The position numbers were made by a program, and so were the translations under genes. The notes under the pieces were generated by a model. The model saw only the letters and a program-made list of their open reading frames with translations. It was not told the origin of the DNA and did not search any database. A DNA stretch of 64,000 nt from Hyalella azteca (Eukaryota > Arthropoda > Malacostraca > Amphipoda > Hyalellidae), in NCBI RefSeq assembly GCF_000764305.2, contig NW_025930738.1:1-64000 (forward strand), given 5' to 3'. Of the stretch, positions 52,081 to 64,000 are shown piece by piece. The first letter of the stretch is position 1. Each line of letters begins with the position of its first letter.

Positions 52081-55000
52081 ATCAACAATTAAGATTAAAT
52101 TAATCACCATGTGTTTTGGATCAATCAATGCAAGCGCTTTCGAAAAGCTCAAACGATAGCTTGAAAAAAAAGCTTCGGTCATAAGAGGTGAAATTGAGAT
52201 ACCCACGTTGCGCCCTCCTTTTGCTGATCAATTCAAGTTGTGACGAATCATATTTCTGTGTAATGTTTTTAAGAACAATACGAAGGTCATCCAATACTAT
52301 AATCAATGATTCTCGAATAAAAATTGAGAGAAAGTTTGAGATAAATATATAAATTTCTAACCAATATAGATCTTTATAGGTTAAAGTGCTTACTTTAATT
52401 TCCTTTGCATGCGTGCGTATAAAGTGCGTTTAAAAGCCTAAGATTGCGCTTGAAGCCTCAATTGGTTATATCTTGCATATAAATTGTTACACTCGTATTG
52501 TTGAATACTTTTAAAATAATTTTAGGTTATCTCAAATACTTAAAATTTAAGCATTTTATGCCGTACCCAAACTATCTACCATGTGAGACATTTGTGGCAT
52601 CATTCGTCTGTCTGTGGAAATAGTTCCTAAGATATTTCTCAATAAAATTGTTTGTCACAAGCTGCCTTATGATCCGTCGTCAGTGCCGTGATTCTCCCTC
52701 AAAGAACGAAGAATGATTCTCCTTCATTTACGCGCTCATTACTGTATTTACGCGCCCACAGTAGCCTAAATTACGCGCTCCGGCTAGTTAAGTATCGTAT
52801 TACGCGTCTGTGCCAACTCATTTTGGGGCAAGCAGGGAGAGACACTGTGGCGCGTCCTTGGTACAAGAGGATTTATTTGAGTGCAGGAGCCGGGCCTCCT
52901 AAAATAACGCAATCAATTATCAACCATATTTCAACAAAGGACAGAATTACGATTATCAATCCTATTTCAACAAAGCACAGAATTACAATTCGAACGACAG
53001 AAACCAGAATGAATACTCATGATTGCAATGCACACACTATACTAATAACCATCGACCGCTTTTTGCTATGCTAGCAGAAAACAGCCATGGCAATCAAAAT
53101 AAATTAGCACTTTTCGATTAATGTCGAGAAACAAAACAACTAAATTCGCGAATTTCGGACTTTCGTTAGGATTGAATGAACTTCGTAACTCGGGTTTACG
53201 TAATTCAGAAGGATAAGTGTATCATGTATAAGTCAACCCCGAAAAACGTGTCGCGGGTGACGGTTGGGCAAAAACCCTCACCAAAAACCTAAGCAAAACA
53301 GAACATCAACCTCGCTATCTCATACTACAATTGCCTATTCGTCTCAGATGAGAAAATCAAAGCATATGGTAACCGATGTCGATGATCTCAAAGAAGATAA
53401 ACTTTATAAACCTTGATCACGGAAAGTTTTGCAGTTACTAAGACAAACAACCTTAAACAAAATTATCTTGAAGTTGAATAGTCATGATTTTTACATTCCT
53501 GGTCCTAGAGTCTTTGCCAATTCTTTGTCTACGCCCGGATATTAGCTTCTGTGCAGCAATGAGCTTGAGCGACGACGAGTTTATAAACGAGCTTATTAAT
53601 GCAGAATGAGAGGTGGAAAGTTAAAATCTTTCTGTGGTCCGGCGACCAAAGAAAGATTTTGATTTTTGTATCAAGTTGTGACAACAAATTTTTAGGTTAA
53701 ACTCACATACATGAAACTGGCTTCGTACGCTATAAAACAAGAAACTTTTCCCTTTAGACGGAGCCACATCAGTGATCAAACAAACTGCGTTCTGTTTTGT
53801 CAATGACCTATAATGAGAAGTCATATCTTCAGAGGAAATGACTTCGTGCTCCGAAGATGAATGATTCTCTCACTGTAAAAGCGACTTGAAAACAGGAAAA
53901 GAATCTGTCACACTTTGGATGAAGTAGAAAAATATTATGAGCAATTTTTGGCCATGATTTTTAAAATTAAGAAAAAAATCGCGATTTCGAATGGAAACGT
54001 TTGCACACACCATATAAAGTTTCGCTTCACGTGTGCTACAAAACACCTCGGGCACAACTATATTTCTTTTCCCTTACTTTGTCAACTCAGTCGCTCTAGA
54101 AGACTCAGCCTGACTTCGTAGTGTCCAAACACTGGATGGAGCTATGAAAGTCTGGGTCAAAGCTTTATGTCCCAATATCTGAATGCAGTTCGCAAGCTCA
54201 ATGATTAATGAATCTATTGGCGTCTCAAGCGAATGAATAATAATGATCGCTCGACCTCCGGACCACTAATTATGGAATTTTTATTTTCACCGCCATCACT
54301 CTGACGAATCTCAATTTGTTTTGGCAAATTTGAGTATTAAATTTACAATGGCACAGTGTTTTCATACGGAATATCATTAGAAATGTTTGCTTTATTGAAT
54401 TCGTCTTGGTAATCAACCTATTGCCCATCGTTAGAGACAGTTTATTATTGAGAGATATTATAAAAAGATATTTTTAACCGTGTGCAATTGAAAAGAACTG
54501 ACACTCAAATATGTCGAACATTTTGTACAGAAAAGCAGGTGCATAACGCACAAACGTCGCGCGAGCCAAAAACCGGATTTATTTGCTGAAAATGCACCTA
54601 AAATCCTTGTGAAGAGTTTCTTATAGAGGCTCAAGGGAATTTATATTTATGGTGCGGCGTTATATTTTCTTACACCGAACCACGTGCTGATCCTCATACG
54701 CATCGTGTATTGTTTTCTTATACGAGCATTTTGTGATCTAGATCTCGATGTATGAAGCCTTGTGTGAAAATTGAGGAAAATGTTGCGCAGAAAAACAATA
54801 AGTGACCGCTGAAATAGCATGCTTCATTCTTGATCATGAAATTCATTCATTCTTGATCAAGTAACCAAATTTAACTAGTTTAAACCCAATAGTTTAGTTT
54901 TATGATTCGAATTAATCTATTTGTCAATTGAGCGCGACCGCTTTGGTCGCAAAAAAAAACTCAAATTTACTTCTATAGCAATTTTTAGGCCGGGGTAACT

Positions 55001-56400
55001 TTTTTGCATGATATTTATGGAGGAGCTAAATTATTACGTTATTTTCTTGAATAGTTGAATAGAGGTAATCATAAATCACTGAATATGCTTTGATCATCTT
55101 CTTTCTTTGTTTTAGCGACTGCTAAGTTGTGACTCCGAAATCGAAATGTTGCTTCATTAGGACTCGATGACTTTCCGTGAAGGTACATAATGATTTTTCA
55201 TAACGAACGATAATTTTGCAATTCATGGATATAATTGTAATTTTTGCGTTTAGGAAGAACCCATTTATTATATTCATGGTTGGTTTGAGCTAGTAAACGA
55301 TGCATTGATTCATTGAGTTAGAAACGAATGGATTTCGATTATTTGGCGCGAGCTTCTCACTGCTACTAAGAACAAAAAAATTTGTATCACTTCTGCTTAC
55401 AGGGGTAATCCACTTCGTCACTTTCAGCTGAAGACATTTACAGCTGAAGACTTCAAAGAAACATGGGTTAGTTCCACTCTCTCAGACTTTTGTTTTCATG
55501 TCAAATTTCTCCAAAAAATATTTTTAACGGATATCCAGTCGTTTCAAATATCCGAGAAAAACGTTTCAAGACAGCAGCACATTCATGCATGTGGACCAAT
55601 CTCGATCGAGGCTCTGACGAACATAACCAGTCAAGAAACAGTGTGGAAAGACACGAATATCCTCTCTATGCAGGAAAAAGTATCGCAGTGCACATTTTTC
55701 AATTTCTCATCATCGCTTCACATCACGAAATGTGATGTGGAGCACTCTTCCAATTTCTTCACATTATTTCAATTTCTCAGTATCGCTTTCACAAGAGCTC
55801 TTACAAGACACGTAGGCCGGCTATCCGTTGGGTGCATGGAGTCATAAATCTTGGCAAATCTTGCTGTTATCAGTCACGAGAAAACGAACGGTCCCAGGTT
55901 TGATGCATTGATAATAAAACACACATTAAATTGGTCTATGCAAAATCATTAGCCGTGAATTCATCCGAATTTACAGGCCGAAGTCGTTAGTCAGTAGGTC
56001 TTCCACAATGCCCAGGTATCGATTATTCCATCATGAACCGTTTCGAACACTTATTTTACATTTTAACATACTTTTCAACCCCAATCAGAATTAGCTAGCT
56101 GACATCTTTGACCGAGGACACTCCAATTTAATGAAATCTCGCTTTCAAGCATTAATAATTTTTTCGGGATACAATGCCAGCAGCTGTGGTCCTCGCAGGG
56201 CCAAAAAGTAACAATGTCGAGAGGCAGTGATCACACTTGGCGGGCTCAGCGGTCTCTATTGCCGTAGGATTTAATGGCCTATAACACCGATCAAAGTGGC
56301 AGTAATACAGTACATAACGGCATTCTAAATTACTCGCTTACTCTTGTGATTTGTGATGTGCGTAACTATTGTGTCCATTTTAACTCTAATAAAAACGCTT
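52081..56400. other. Gene-poor AT-rich region, nothing recognised
   Basis: Largest ORF is 128 codons (52688-53074), with no domain, codon bias or splice context. No repeat array stands out. Confidence 0.45.
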
Positions 56401-57032
56401 TTTCATACAGATGTGCACTTTGCCTATGAAACATTAGAAGTACAGAAATTACACAGACAAGGAAGAGAAGGCCAATATATATATGTTGTAACAGCTCACA
56501 TTTCATAGGTGCACTTGAATAATTCATGCAAGTTTGATTGAAGACCGGAGCATGCTCTTTATTAACAATCTTCTTATTTGTTTTTTTTTTAATGATTCAA
56601 ACAAAGTTTCTTACTGGTGCCGTGAGATCAAAAAGCAGGTTGCCAAATGGCATTTTAATTGAATGCGACGTTTCGAATATACAACATTCATCATCAAGCA
56701 GTTGGAGGGCTTTGCAAATTTCATACAAATGTGCACAAAATCTGCTCATGAAACATTAGAAGTATAGAAATTACACAGACAAGGAAGAGAAGGCCAATAT
56801 ATGTTTGAACAGCTCACATTTCATGGATGCACTTGAACGATTCATGCAAATTTGATTGAAGACCGGAGCATGCTCTTTATTAACAATCTTCTTATTTGTT
56901 TTTTTTTAAATTATTCAAACAAAATTTCTTGCTGGTGCCATGAGATCAAAAAGCAGGTTGCCAAATGGCATTTTAATTGAATGCGACGTTTCGAATATAC
57001 AACATTCATCATCAAGCAGTTGGAGGGCTTGC
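56401..57032 (+). repeat. About 320-bp tandem duplication
   Basis: Copies 56401-56719 and 56720-57032 share TTCATACA(G/A)ATGTGCAC, GAAACATTAGAAGTA and GCATTTTAATTGAATGCGAC with few differences. No coding content. Confidence 0.88.
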
Positions 57033-57119
57033 AATACCTGAAATTTAAATTATAGAAATGACAATAATACAAATGAAGGGTATTGTGGATGCAGGTTGAA
57101 ATATAAGCTATAAATTACT

Positions 57120-57262
57120 GGAGACTCGCAGCTCGAAGCGTCAGGCACCGCATAACTATGCTGGTGCAGGCCTCCAATGTCGCTCGGGTGATGGTCTCAT
57201 TGTGAGCCTCCTGCATTTTTTTCTTAGGTCCTCCAGATTGTAGACGGCATGTGTGTCGGCGG
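57120..57262 (-). mobile_element. Possible tail of a Tc1/IS630-type transposase, broken
   Basis: Minus strand, reads VYNLEDLRKK and, after a one-base slip in an A run, MQEAHNETITRATLEACTSI. The L.DL...I..A...IT...L pattern resembles C-terminal ends of DDE-type Tc1/IS630 transposases. Very short and by eye only. Confidence 0.3.
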
Positions 57263-57850
57263 CTTAAGGACGTGTCAGTAAGACCAATGCAGTTTATATT
57301 TTTTTAAGAAGTTTACAACCTTTCATATTATGAATTTCTTTTAACCAATTTAATGCACTAATAAATTAAAATATTTTCCTATTGCCTTGAGGATTTTACG
57401 GATCCTTAATGATCACTTATTCAGCACCTGCAGCATAAAGAACACAGTTTAAATTTCATTTATTAAATTAAGTTGTGGCCAGCAATTTCAATGAGCTTTC
57501 AGCGAAGTAATTGCTATGCGATGGCAATACAAAGATCAGTATCATTAATACAGTCGGCGGCTTAAGGACGTGTCAGTAAGACCAATGCAGTTTATATTTT
57601 TTTAAGAAGTTTACAACCTTTCATATTATGAATTTCTTTTAACCAATTTAATGCACTAATAAATTAAAATATTTTCCTATTGCCTTGAGGATTTTATGTA
57701 TCCTTAATGATCACTTATTCAGCACCTGCAGCATAAAGAACACAGTTTAAATTTCATTTATTAAATTAAGTTGTGGCCAGCAATTTCAATGAGCTTTCAG
57801 CGAAGTAATTGCTATGCGATGGCAATACAAAGATCAGTATCATTAATACA
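57255..57850 (+). repeat. 298-bp tandem duplication
   Basis: Copies 57255-57552 and 57553-57850, nearly identical, each starting GTCGGCGGCTTAAGGACGTG. The left boundary coincides with the transposase-like remnant. Recent event or assembly artefact. Confidence 0.92.
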
Positions 57851-58754
57851 CATGATATGAAACCTGGACGTGCCTAGGAACTCCGATAAAAATTAGTAAA
57901 ATCATCCGGCAAAAAATCAGTCAAAATATCCCCGTCCTAAAGCCCTCATAGCGTCCATTTTTTTCGCTCGTTTACACGCCCTTGAACGGCAGGCTATATC
58001 ATAGCCGTGATGCGTAGGCGTCTATAGTCAGACGCCAGTAGATATTTCATGGTCGCTATGTGAAGTGGACCAGAAGTAAATTCATTAACATGTCACGTCA
58101 ATAAAAAAAAGTCATCAATACAATTATAACTTGAAAGAAATGCAATGTTTTTTGCCTAAATATTTTTTATATACCTAAATACGCCAAATAAACTTTTTAG
58201 TATAGTAGGAAGATTTAGCAATCCAAGCTTTTTTCGAATTTATTTCCAGTTACCTGAAATAAGAGTAAATCACATCTTATACTAGTTAATAAAACACAAC
58301 GCTAATATGAGCATCAACAGAAACAATAATAATAATAATAGTAAAATGATCTCTGAAATGTCAAAATTTTTAAGACACATTAATTAGTTTGTAGAAATGA
58401 TAATTCAATTAATTAGTTTGTAGGAATTATAATTAAATGATAATGTTTGTAGAATCGATAATGATAGAGATTAAATGCTAGTTAGATAGAGAAACCTCGA
58501 ATGACTTATATTACTTCCCAATTCAGCTATCGAAATACAGTAAAATGATCACTCCGATCGCACCCACTTCCAGGAAAAATTTTGCCATGCCGACGTATAC
58601 CGCGTATAGTCTGAGCTGCGTAAACAATTCTGAATGCCGTACTTTCATTCATTCGGTGAAATTTTTTTCGGTGTTTCTGAAAAATTTGGTTCGTGCCGTC
58701 AGTGTAAAAATTGTGTTCATTGCCGTCAGTAACGATAAAATTGAATCTAAATTT
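57851..58754. other. Nothing recognised
   Basis: AT-rich, with short AAT microsatellite at about 58325-58345 and TAATTAGTTTGTAGAAAT repeated near 58382 and 58415. Confidence 0.4.
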
Positions 58755-59215
58755 TTTCGCTATTTTACAACACTTTTATTTAACACTTTTCTTTCTCTTT
58801 TTTTTTCTCTCCAATCGATCTGAAATTTTGCACACTTGCGCAAAGTCTGAGACAATGAATGAATCAATTGACAGAGTTAAGAAAGAATTAAAATTAAATG
58901 TTTTCAATGTTAAAAAAATTTGAACAAGTAATTTTATAGCTACAAATTTATTAATCGATATTTAACACATTTCTATGTGTTAAATCGATGTGAAATTTTG
59001 AACACTTGCGTAAAGTCGGAGACAATGCATGAATCAATTGACAGAATAAATAATTTTGAAAATTTAAATGCTTTCTATTTGTTAGAAAATGTATAAATTA
59101 ATGTTTTTTAATATTTAACAATAAAATTAGAAATTCATTGTACATGTATAACAACGGAGACACGTACTGGATTATTTAGCAGTGTTGTCATTAAAAAATA
59201 ATTTTTAAACGCATA
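58755..59215 (-). repeat. Dispersed repeat family, copy 3 (inverted)
   Basis: Reverse orientation of the 516-1340 family with two diverged core units (58805-58880 and 58978-59045: GAAATTTTG.ACACTTGCG.AAAGTC, CAATGAATC/CATGAATCAATTGACAG). Confidence 0.7.
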
Positions 59216-62200
59216 TCATTTATACTAATCCAGCATACGCGTAAGTCCTATCATTCAAAATTTATTCCAAAGCTGAATACTGTAGCTTCTAATCGATACA
59301 AGCCAGTGAATCAAAATTGTTCTGAAAAATTGCGTTCATTGATCATGCTTTTGTTTCAGGCAAGTCAAGGTGAACATGGAAGGTGTTCCTGAGCGCATTT
59401 TGGTGAACAATTAAAAGGAGCAAGCGGCTGTCAAATTACCGCATTTTGTTCTGTTTTGAGCATTTGCGCGATTATTAAACATTAATAATCTACGTACATT
59501 TATGACGGTGCGGATTCCTCCTTCCTTTTTAACAATGCATTCACACGTGAATTATTACATACTATTTTTGTTTATTCAACTCCTTCGTTTATATAATATG
59601 CTTATCATTGAACAAATGTATAGACAATGAGTGGCGTTCAGTGAAATAAATTTAATTTAAATTTAAAAATAATTAAAACTAAATTGTCAGAGCGTGTTTG
59701 ATGAAGAGGCGTGGAATTGTAGGTGAAAAACAAAGCCTGAAAACGGCCTCGTAACAGGTACAAGTAGATTATTGTGACAGGTTCTCATTGTGGCGATTCC
59801 GTCATGACGAAGCATTAACTAGACTCGAAATAATTTAAGAGAATATATAATGAAAATTATACACATGGGTAACGAGTGTGGTTCATAACTATATTCGTGG
59901 TCGAAGCACATATAGTGCGTTATGTTATGTTTGTATAAATGATTTAGTGGAATGTTCTCAAACGAGGAAAAAGGAATTTTTCGCGTGTGCCTTTTCTTTG
60001 GCATATAGACAGCAGGCAAACCATAACCATGTTTTTGCAGTTTCAACGTGGTTGGTGAATAGTAATACAGTTGGGGTTGGGGAATAGTAATGTTGTCAAC
60101 GCCATTGGGTACATTAGGACCGAAGTAAGTTTCATCCAAGGTCTTGGAATGAGCGTCGGGAGAAGGGCATCATCACGTATAGGAAATTTCCCCTTGGTTC
60201 TTTCACTTGCCAACTGCGATTCTTAAAGTGAATGGATTGACGATGAATCTGACAAGGTAAATCTGGGCATTCCGTTCATCAGATTGAAATTTCCATGAAT
60301 GAGAGGCTGGCTTTAGAAATGCTTCAATACCCGAATCACGAAAGAATGTTACATTTACTTGAAAGTGATTTTCCTTTGAGAGCAAAGTGTTTCCATGACT
60401 TTCCCTAAATCTAGTATTAATGACATATATGATCATGGTATTGACTTAAGATAAAATTTATTTATGTTAATTCGTTGTCGTCATATATTACGAGTTTTTG
60501 TTGTATGACTGAAATCGGCGATACCATTCTATCAGCCATTTTAAGCGTGACTGAAGACGTGTGTAAATTTGATTTCATCATTGGAATGAAGCTTACATGT
60601 GTATACTTGGTAAACGGTATTGTTTAATATGTTTCATGTTAAAAATTCGCTTGCAAACATGAAAACATGTTACGACCTTAAAGATAGTTGAGGGCCCAAT
60701 GTGCATCGCTACTAACTGAACAATATGCGTTTTGTGACAGAGGACAAGTCTACACTAAGTTTGTTTGATATGTTCATTTTAAACGAAGGAGGTGCATGTC
60801 ATACAAAGATTATCTAAGCGGGTCAGGAAGTATATATTTGTTCATCATTATCACATAAAAACACCATCTATTAAGGTCTGAGCTTCACTCATTTCAAACA
60901 ATGATGAATCTTACATTTAGATCAAAATTTTAACGATTTCCCGATCCATGAACACGAACCGGCCTTTAAAAATGAATTTGTAGGAAATTTAAAAAAAATG
61001 ACGACCTTCGGTCGAACTAAAAATTATACTATTATATATCATAACTTCTTCATTGTAAAGTAATTGCTATTCATCCTTTAAGGCATTCATTTCAAAGTTT
61101 TTATTAAATTATTTATAAAATCTATTGCATGGCGAAATGCTATTATATTTGCATATATTTGATCTCACTTTTTGCCGAGCATGAATCAAGTGATTGTGAA
61201 TGTGGAAATACGAGATACCAAGACTGAATGTTCGAAATTAATTAATCAGTTTGTGTGAATTTTCCGACTATACTTTTTTGACAAAAAAAAAAAGAATTCA
61301 AAACAATGTAAATTAAGCTTATTTTCATCAAAAATATTTCAGAGACAGCTCAATAATAACTTGAACAAATTTTTCAGTAAAACAAGAACATTAATGGAAA
61401 AGGACAGAATTGCCGGATGAACGTGATAACGAACGTTCATCAATTAACATTTTCAAGCGTATATAGGAACTGTAAGCGTTGTTTAAGACAAGGCTTCTGT
61501 TAAAATATGCAATGATTCAGGACTACTCCAACCCAAGGAACCAGAGGTGGAACCCAAAATTGGAAAATTGCTTATCAAATCAGAAATCTGCATCAAACAG
61601 CGGTTTCAAGATTTTAACTCAACTTTGATTAAATTCAAACTGTTTGAGTTTAGTTGCAACCCCTCGATATGGTGCCCCATGAAGCAACCAGTATACTTTT
61701 AAACCAATGCTCCCAAAGTTCTCCCTGGGGGCGGTGGAAAGATTTGGGAGTAAGGTACAAATTGTAGCATACCAAATATCAAGAACGAGGTGTTGTTTCC
61801 GTATGTCTGTTGGGGGGCGCTAGGAATTTACTGGGGAGCCAAGGGGCGTCAGCCTGCAAATGTTTGGGAATCGCTGCAAACGATTCCATTCTTATAGAGT
61901 CAAAAACAAATGCAGGGTCATTAATCGACGATTCATTTCTACGACAGAAGCAGTTTAATAATAGACTTATATCCCGATGGTTGTAAAATAAGAAGCCATG
62001 GAACGGAGTTGCGTTCATTAAAGCCATTAAATTTTAACAAGCTCATCAACATCATCGGTGAAATGGCTCGATTTAATTAGTAGCACAGCATTACGGAGAT
62101 ACTCTAAACATTTTTTTACCTGTGACATAATTAACATCAATGCTAAATAATTAATAGAATATTATAGAAAGGGTAAGAACTTGTAAATGATTTGGTGCGA

Positions 62201-62631
62201 CCCAGTTGCCGTCGCAGCGAACAGATTGGCAATAGGGCAAGAAGCTAAGTGTAAGTTGCATTCAATACGCTCAACGGAACGCACGTACACGAAAAAAATG
62301 ATGATTTGGTAATAAAATTAATTAACAAATTCCATTAAGTAACATAAACTAATTAAATGAATTAGGAATTGCCATTAATTATTATAAAAACTGGAAAAAG
62401 CCAGTTCAGGCGGCTATTTTGGTTTTAGTCTCTTCGGTATAAATTTAGTCGTTGTTCTGTTCATAATGCCCTTATTTTGGGAAGTTCCTAAGTGAGGATG
62501 AAGCAGGTTTCCGAAAATTTTCCAATGAAATTATACTTCATTTTCCTGAGTATTTTCATTGCTCTTTAAATTTTCATGAAAATTCTTCTAAAAATATTAC
62601 TTCGAAACATATAACACTGAAAAAAAATTAT
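59216..62631. other. Gene-poor region
   Basis: No gene recognised. A 106-codon minus-strand ORF (59819-60139) has no supporting feature. A GC-richer patch at 61700-61880 (GGGGGCGGTGGAAAGATTTG, GGGGGGCGCTAGG) looks like transposon debris, but its boundaries are unclear. Confidence 0.4.
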
Positions 62632-62760
62632 TTAAGGTACACCGAAAGAACAGCTTTTTTCAGTTAATGACGCATTGGGTTGATTCTTCGGTTTCCATTT
62701 CTGCTGCTGGCCTTTTCTGCGAATCTTCTGTGCAGGCTTCTTGCTGAGTTTGCTGCTCAT
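62632..62760 (-). CDS. Small basic ORF or first exon, unknown
   Basis: 42 codons from ATG at 62760: MSSKLSKKPAQKIRRKGQQQ, then KWKPKNQPNASLTEK, ending in TAA. Strongly basic, with GC-richer codons than its surroundings, as in real exons of this window. No RNA or domain evidence, and no partner exon identified. Could be a small protein, a 5' exon or chance. Confidence 0.3.
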   Translation of the reverse strand: MSSKLSKKPAQKIRRKGQQQKWKPKNQPNASLTEKSCSFGVP

Positions 62761-63329
62761 GTGTAGACGATAGGAAATCTGATGGACAGGAATTTATTAT
62801 TAGGTCCGATATCACCAAGTACGTCCTGATACGCCAACACTGCGCAAGACTCGGCGTTTCTCTTCTGCAACTGGAATATTCTCTTGTTACGATAATTAAT
62901 TTGTTTTCTCCGCATGCCTAGTAAAATTGGATGATTTTCTCTTCCTTAAATTATTCATTAGAAAGTGCTTACTGATCTTCAAGTAACATACAAAATAACC
63001 GACGTGGGTAATAGCCGACAATAAAACTAAAATCGAGGTAAAAGCTATTTATATACATGCTAACTGTCCACTGATATTCATAATTAGATGAAAAAATCGG
63101 TAACTACATATATACTTTTAAATGTGAATAGTGAGGACGGGGTGCAACTATGACAAACTCGCGTGCGAGTCCTGCGTCAAGGAAAATACCAACTTATTTA
63201 AACCAATACAGGGAAAATGGTAAATCCCAGAACATACTTTACATATTTATAAGTAGTAATTAAACTCTAAACTTCTTGAAACCGTAACTTTAGGTTTGCT
63301 CGTATAACCAGAGCATGCAAGTAACTCAC

Positions 63330-63407
63330 CACGGTTTTCGCGGAGCACAAACTGCGAGCGGTCAACCAGGCACAGCTGCTGAATGCGCTCGACTGTCAGA
63401 GGCGACG
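63330..63407 (-). CDS. Orphan internal exon
   Basis: 78 bp (2+75+1), acceptor TGCTCCTCAG, strong donor CGTG|GTGAGT, GC-rich third positions. Reads SPLTVERIQQLCLVDRSQFV, then LRENR. Domain not recognised. It leaves phase 1, which is what exon 1 of copy C (acceptor 51712, same strand) requires, so it could be an upstream coding exon of copy C across an 11.6-kb intron, or belong to another gene continuing beyond the window. Confidence 0.5.
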
Positions 63408-64000
63408 CTGAGGAGCAGATGTTTTGTAACTTAATTAATAAAGTCCATACCGTTAATAAAAACAAATGTTAGCTTGGTGAATATGGGATAACAAGTTTTC
63501 CTTCATATGTTAATCACTGTTTCCTATTGTTCTCGTACGTCGGCCTTGTACATTTCACTTATAATACCGTCTCTTTGCATTGTACCTACTTTCTTTGGCG
63601 TTACTTGGATCTAATAGAACAATGCACAATTTATCAAATATGGTACAATAACAATAAACGATTTTTTGCAGGAATTTAAATCAATGAATAGTTTAACCAA
63701 TATAATTTTAAATTATTCCATATCAAATGGGATAGACGAAACCTGCCTAATTGAAATGTACATGAGGTCACTACAACCATTAATCAGAATGTCTTTGTAA
63801 TTGCGGAACGAAAGTGTCTGTAAAATAGATACAGCTAATGTGAACAATTGCAGTAAGCAACCTTTGTGAACAAGAATAATAAAACCGCTTAGCATATATA
63901 AGAATACTAGACTCATTAGCACTACCATCACGGGGACGTGGACATTACGAGATTTTCCTCGATCTGGCAAAGATTTTTAGTCTCATCACCATACAAATTT
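63408..64000. other. Nothing recognised
   Basis: AT-rich right edge, only short unsupported ORFs. Confidence 0.4.

Noticed and set aside
52688..53074. 128-codon plus-strand ORF as a gene
   Set aside because: Low-complexity repeats of ISTK/RITI, no homology recognised, no codon bias.
59819..60139. 106-codon minus-strand ORF as a gene
   Set aside because: No recognisable domain, AT-rich codons, no splice or start context.

Overview
The window is eukaryotic nuclear DNA. It is AT-rich, with GC-richer exons of 80-480 bp bounded by GT/AG splice sites, long introns, many minisatellites, non-LTR retrotransposon debris and small inverted-repeat DNA transposons. A degenerate TTAGG-type pentamer tract (47858-48170) points to an arthropod. 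A crustacean or chelicerate is my best guess, at low confidence.

The main content is a head-to-tail array of three paralogous genes on the minus strand. All encode Na+/H+ antiporters of the CPA2/NHA (SLC9B) family. Reading 5' to 3' they are copy C (about 51712 to 41130), copy B (23098 to 14044) and copy A (7129 to beyond base 1). I reconstructed one shared 12-exon layout with identical splice phases in all three: E1-E3 encode a cytoplasmic N-terminus, E4-E12 the membrane core. Copy B has no lesion except an assembly gap (one N at 19344) that removes the end of E6 and all of E7-E9. Copy A has a transposon inserted in E3, a 1-bp frameshift in E5, an unfound E2, and an assembly gap (N at 2624) where E8-E9 should be. 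Copy C is nearly complete, but its E7 lacks the half that encodes the ion-binding site.

Between B and C, on the plus strand, lies a five-exon gene (30677-35030) for a probably secreted PAN/apple-domain protein with a second Cys-rich C-terminal part. Its signal-peptide exon was not found. Its fourth intron holds an antisense LINE reverse transcriptase remnant. A second decayed LINE lies at 38560-39820.

Mobile and repeated DNA: a 1,599-bp hAT-type element with a perfect 8-bp target duplication inside copy B; a 213-bp mariner-like MITE; two copies of a GGCCCATAC-ended MITE, one of them inside an exon; a larger relative with a near-identical 656-bp tandem duplication; and a dispersed family containing a 169-bp tandem repeat. 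Many minisatellites sit directly at the 5' ends of introns, some containing the splice donor itself. From 51.7 kb to the right end I see only repeats and AT-rich DNA, apart from one good orphan exon (63330-63407, minus) and a small basic ORF (62632-62760, minus).
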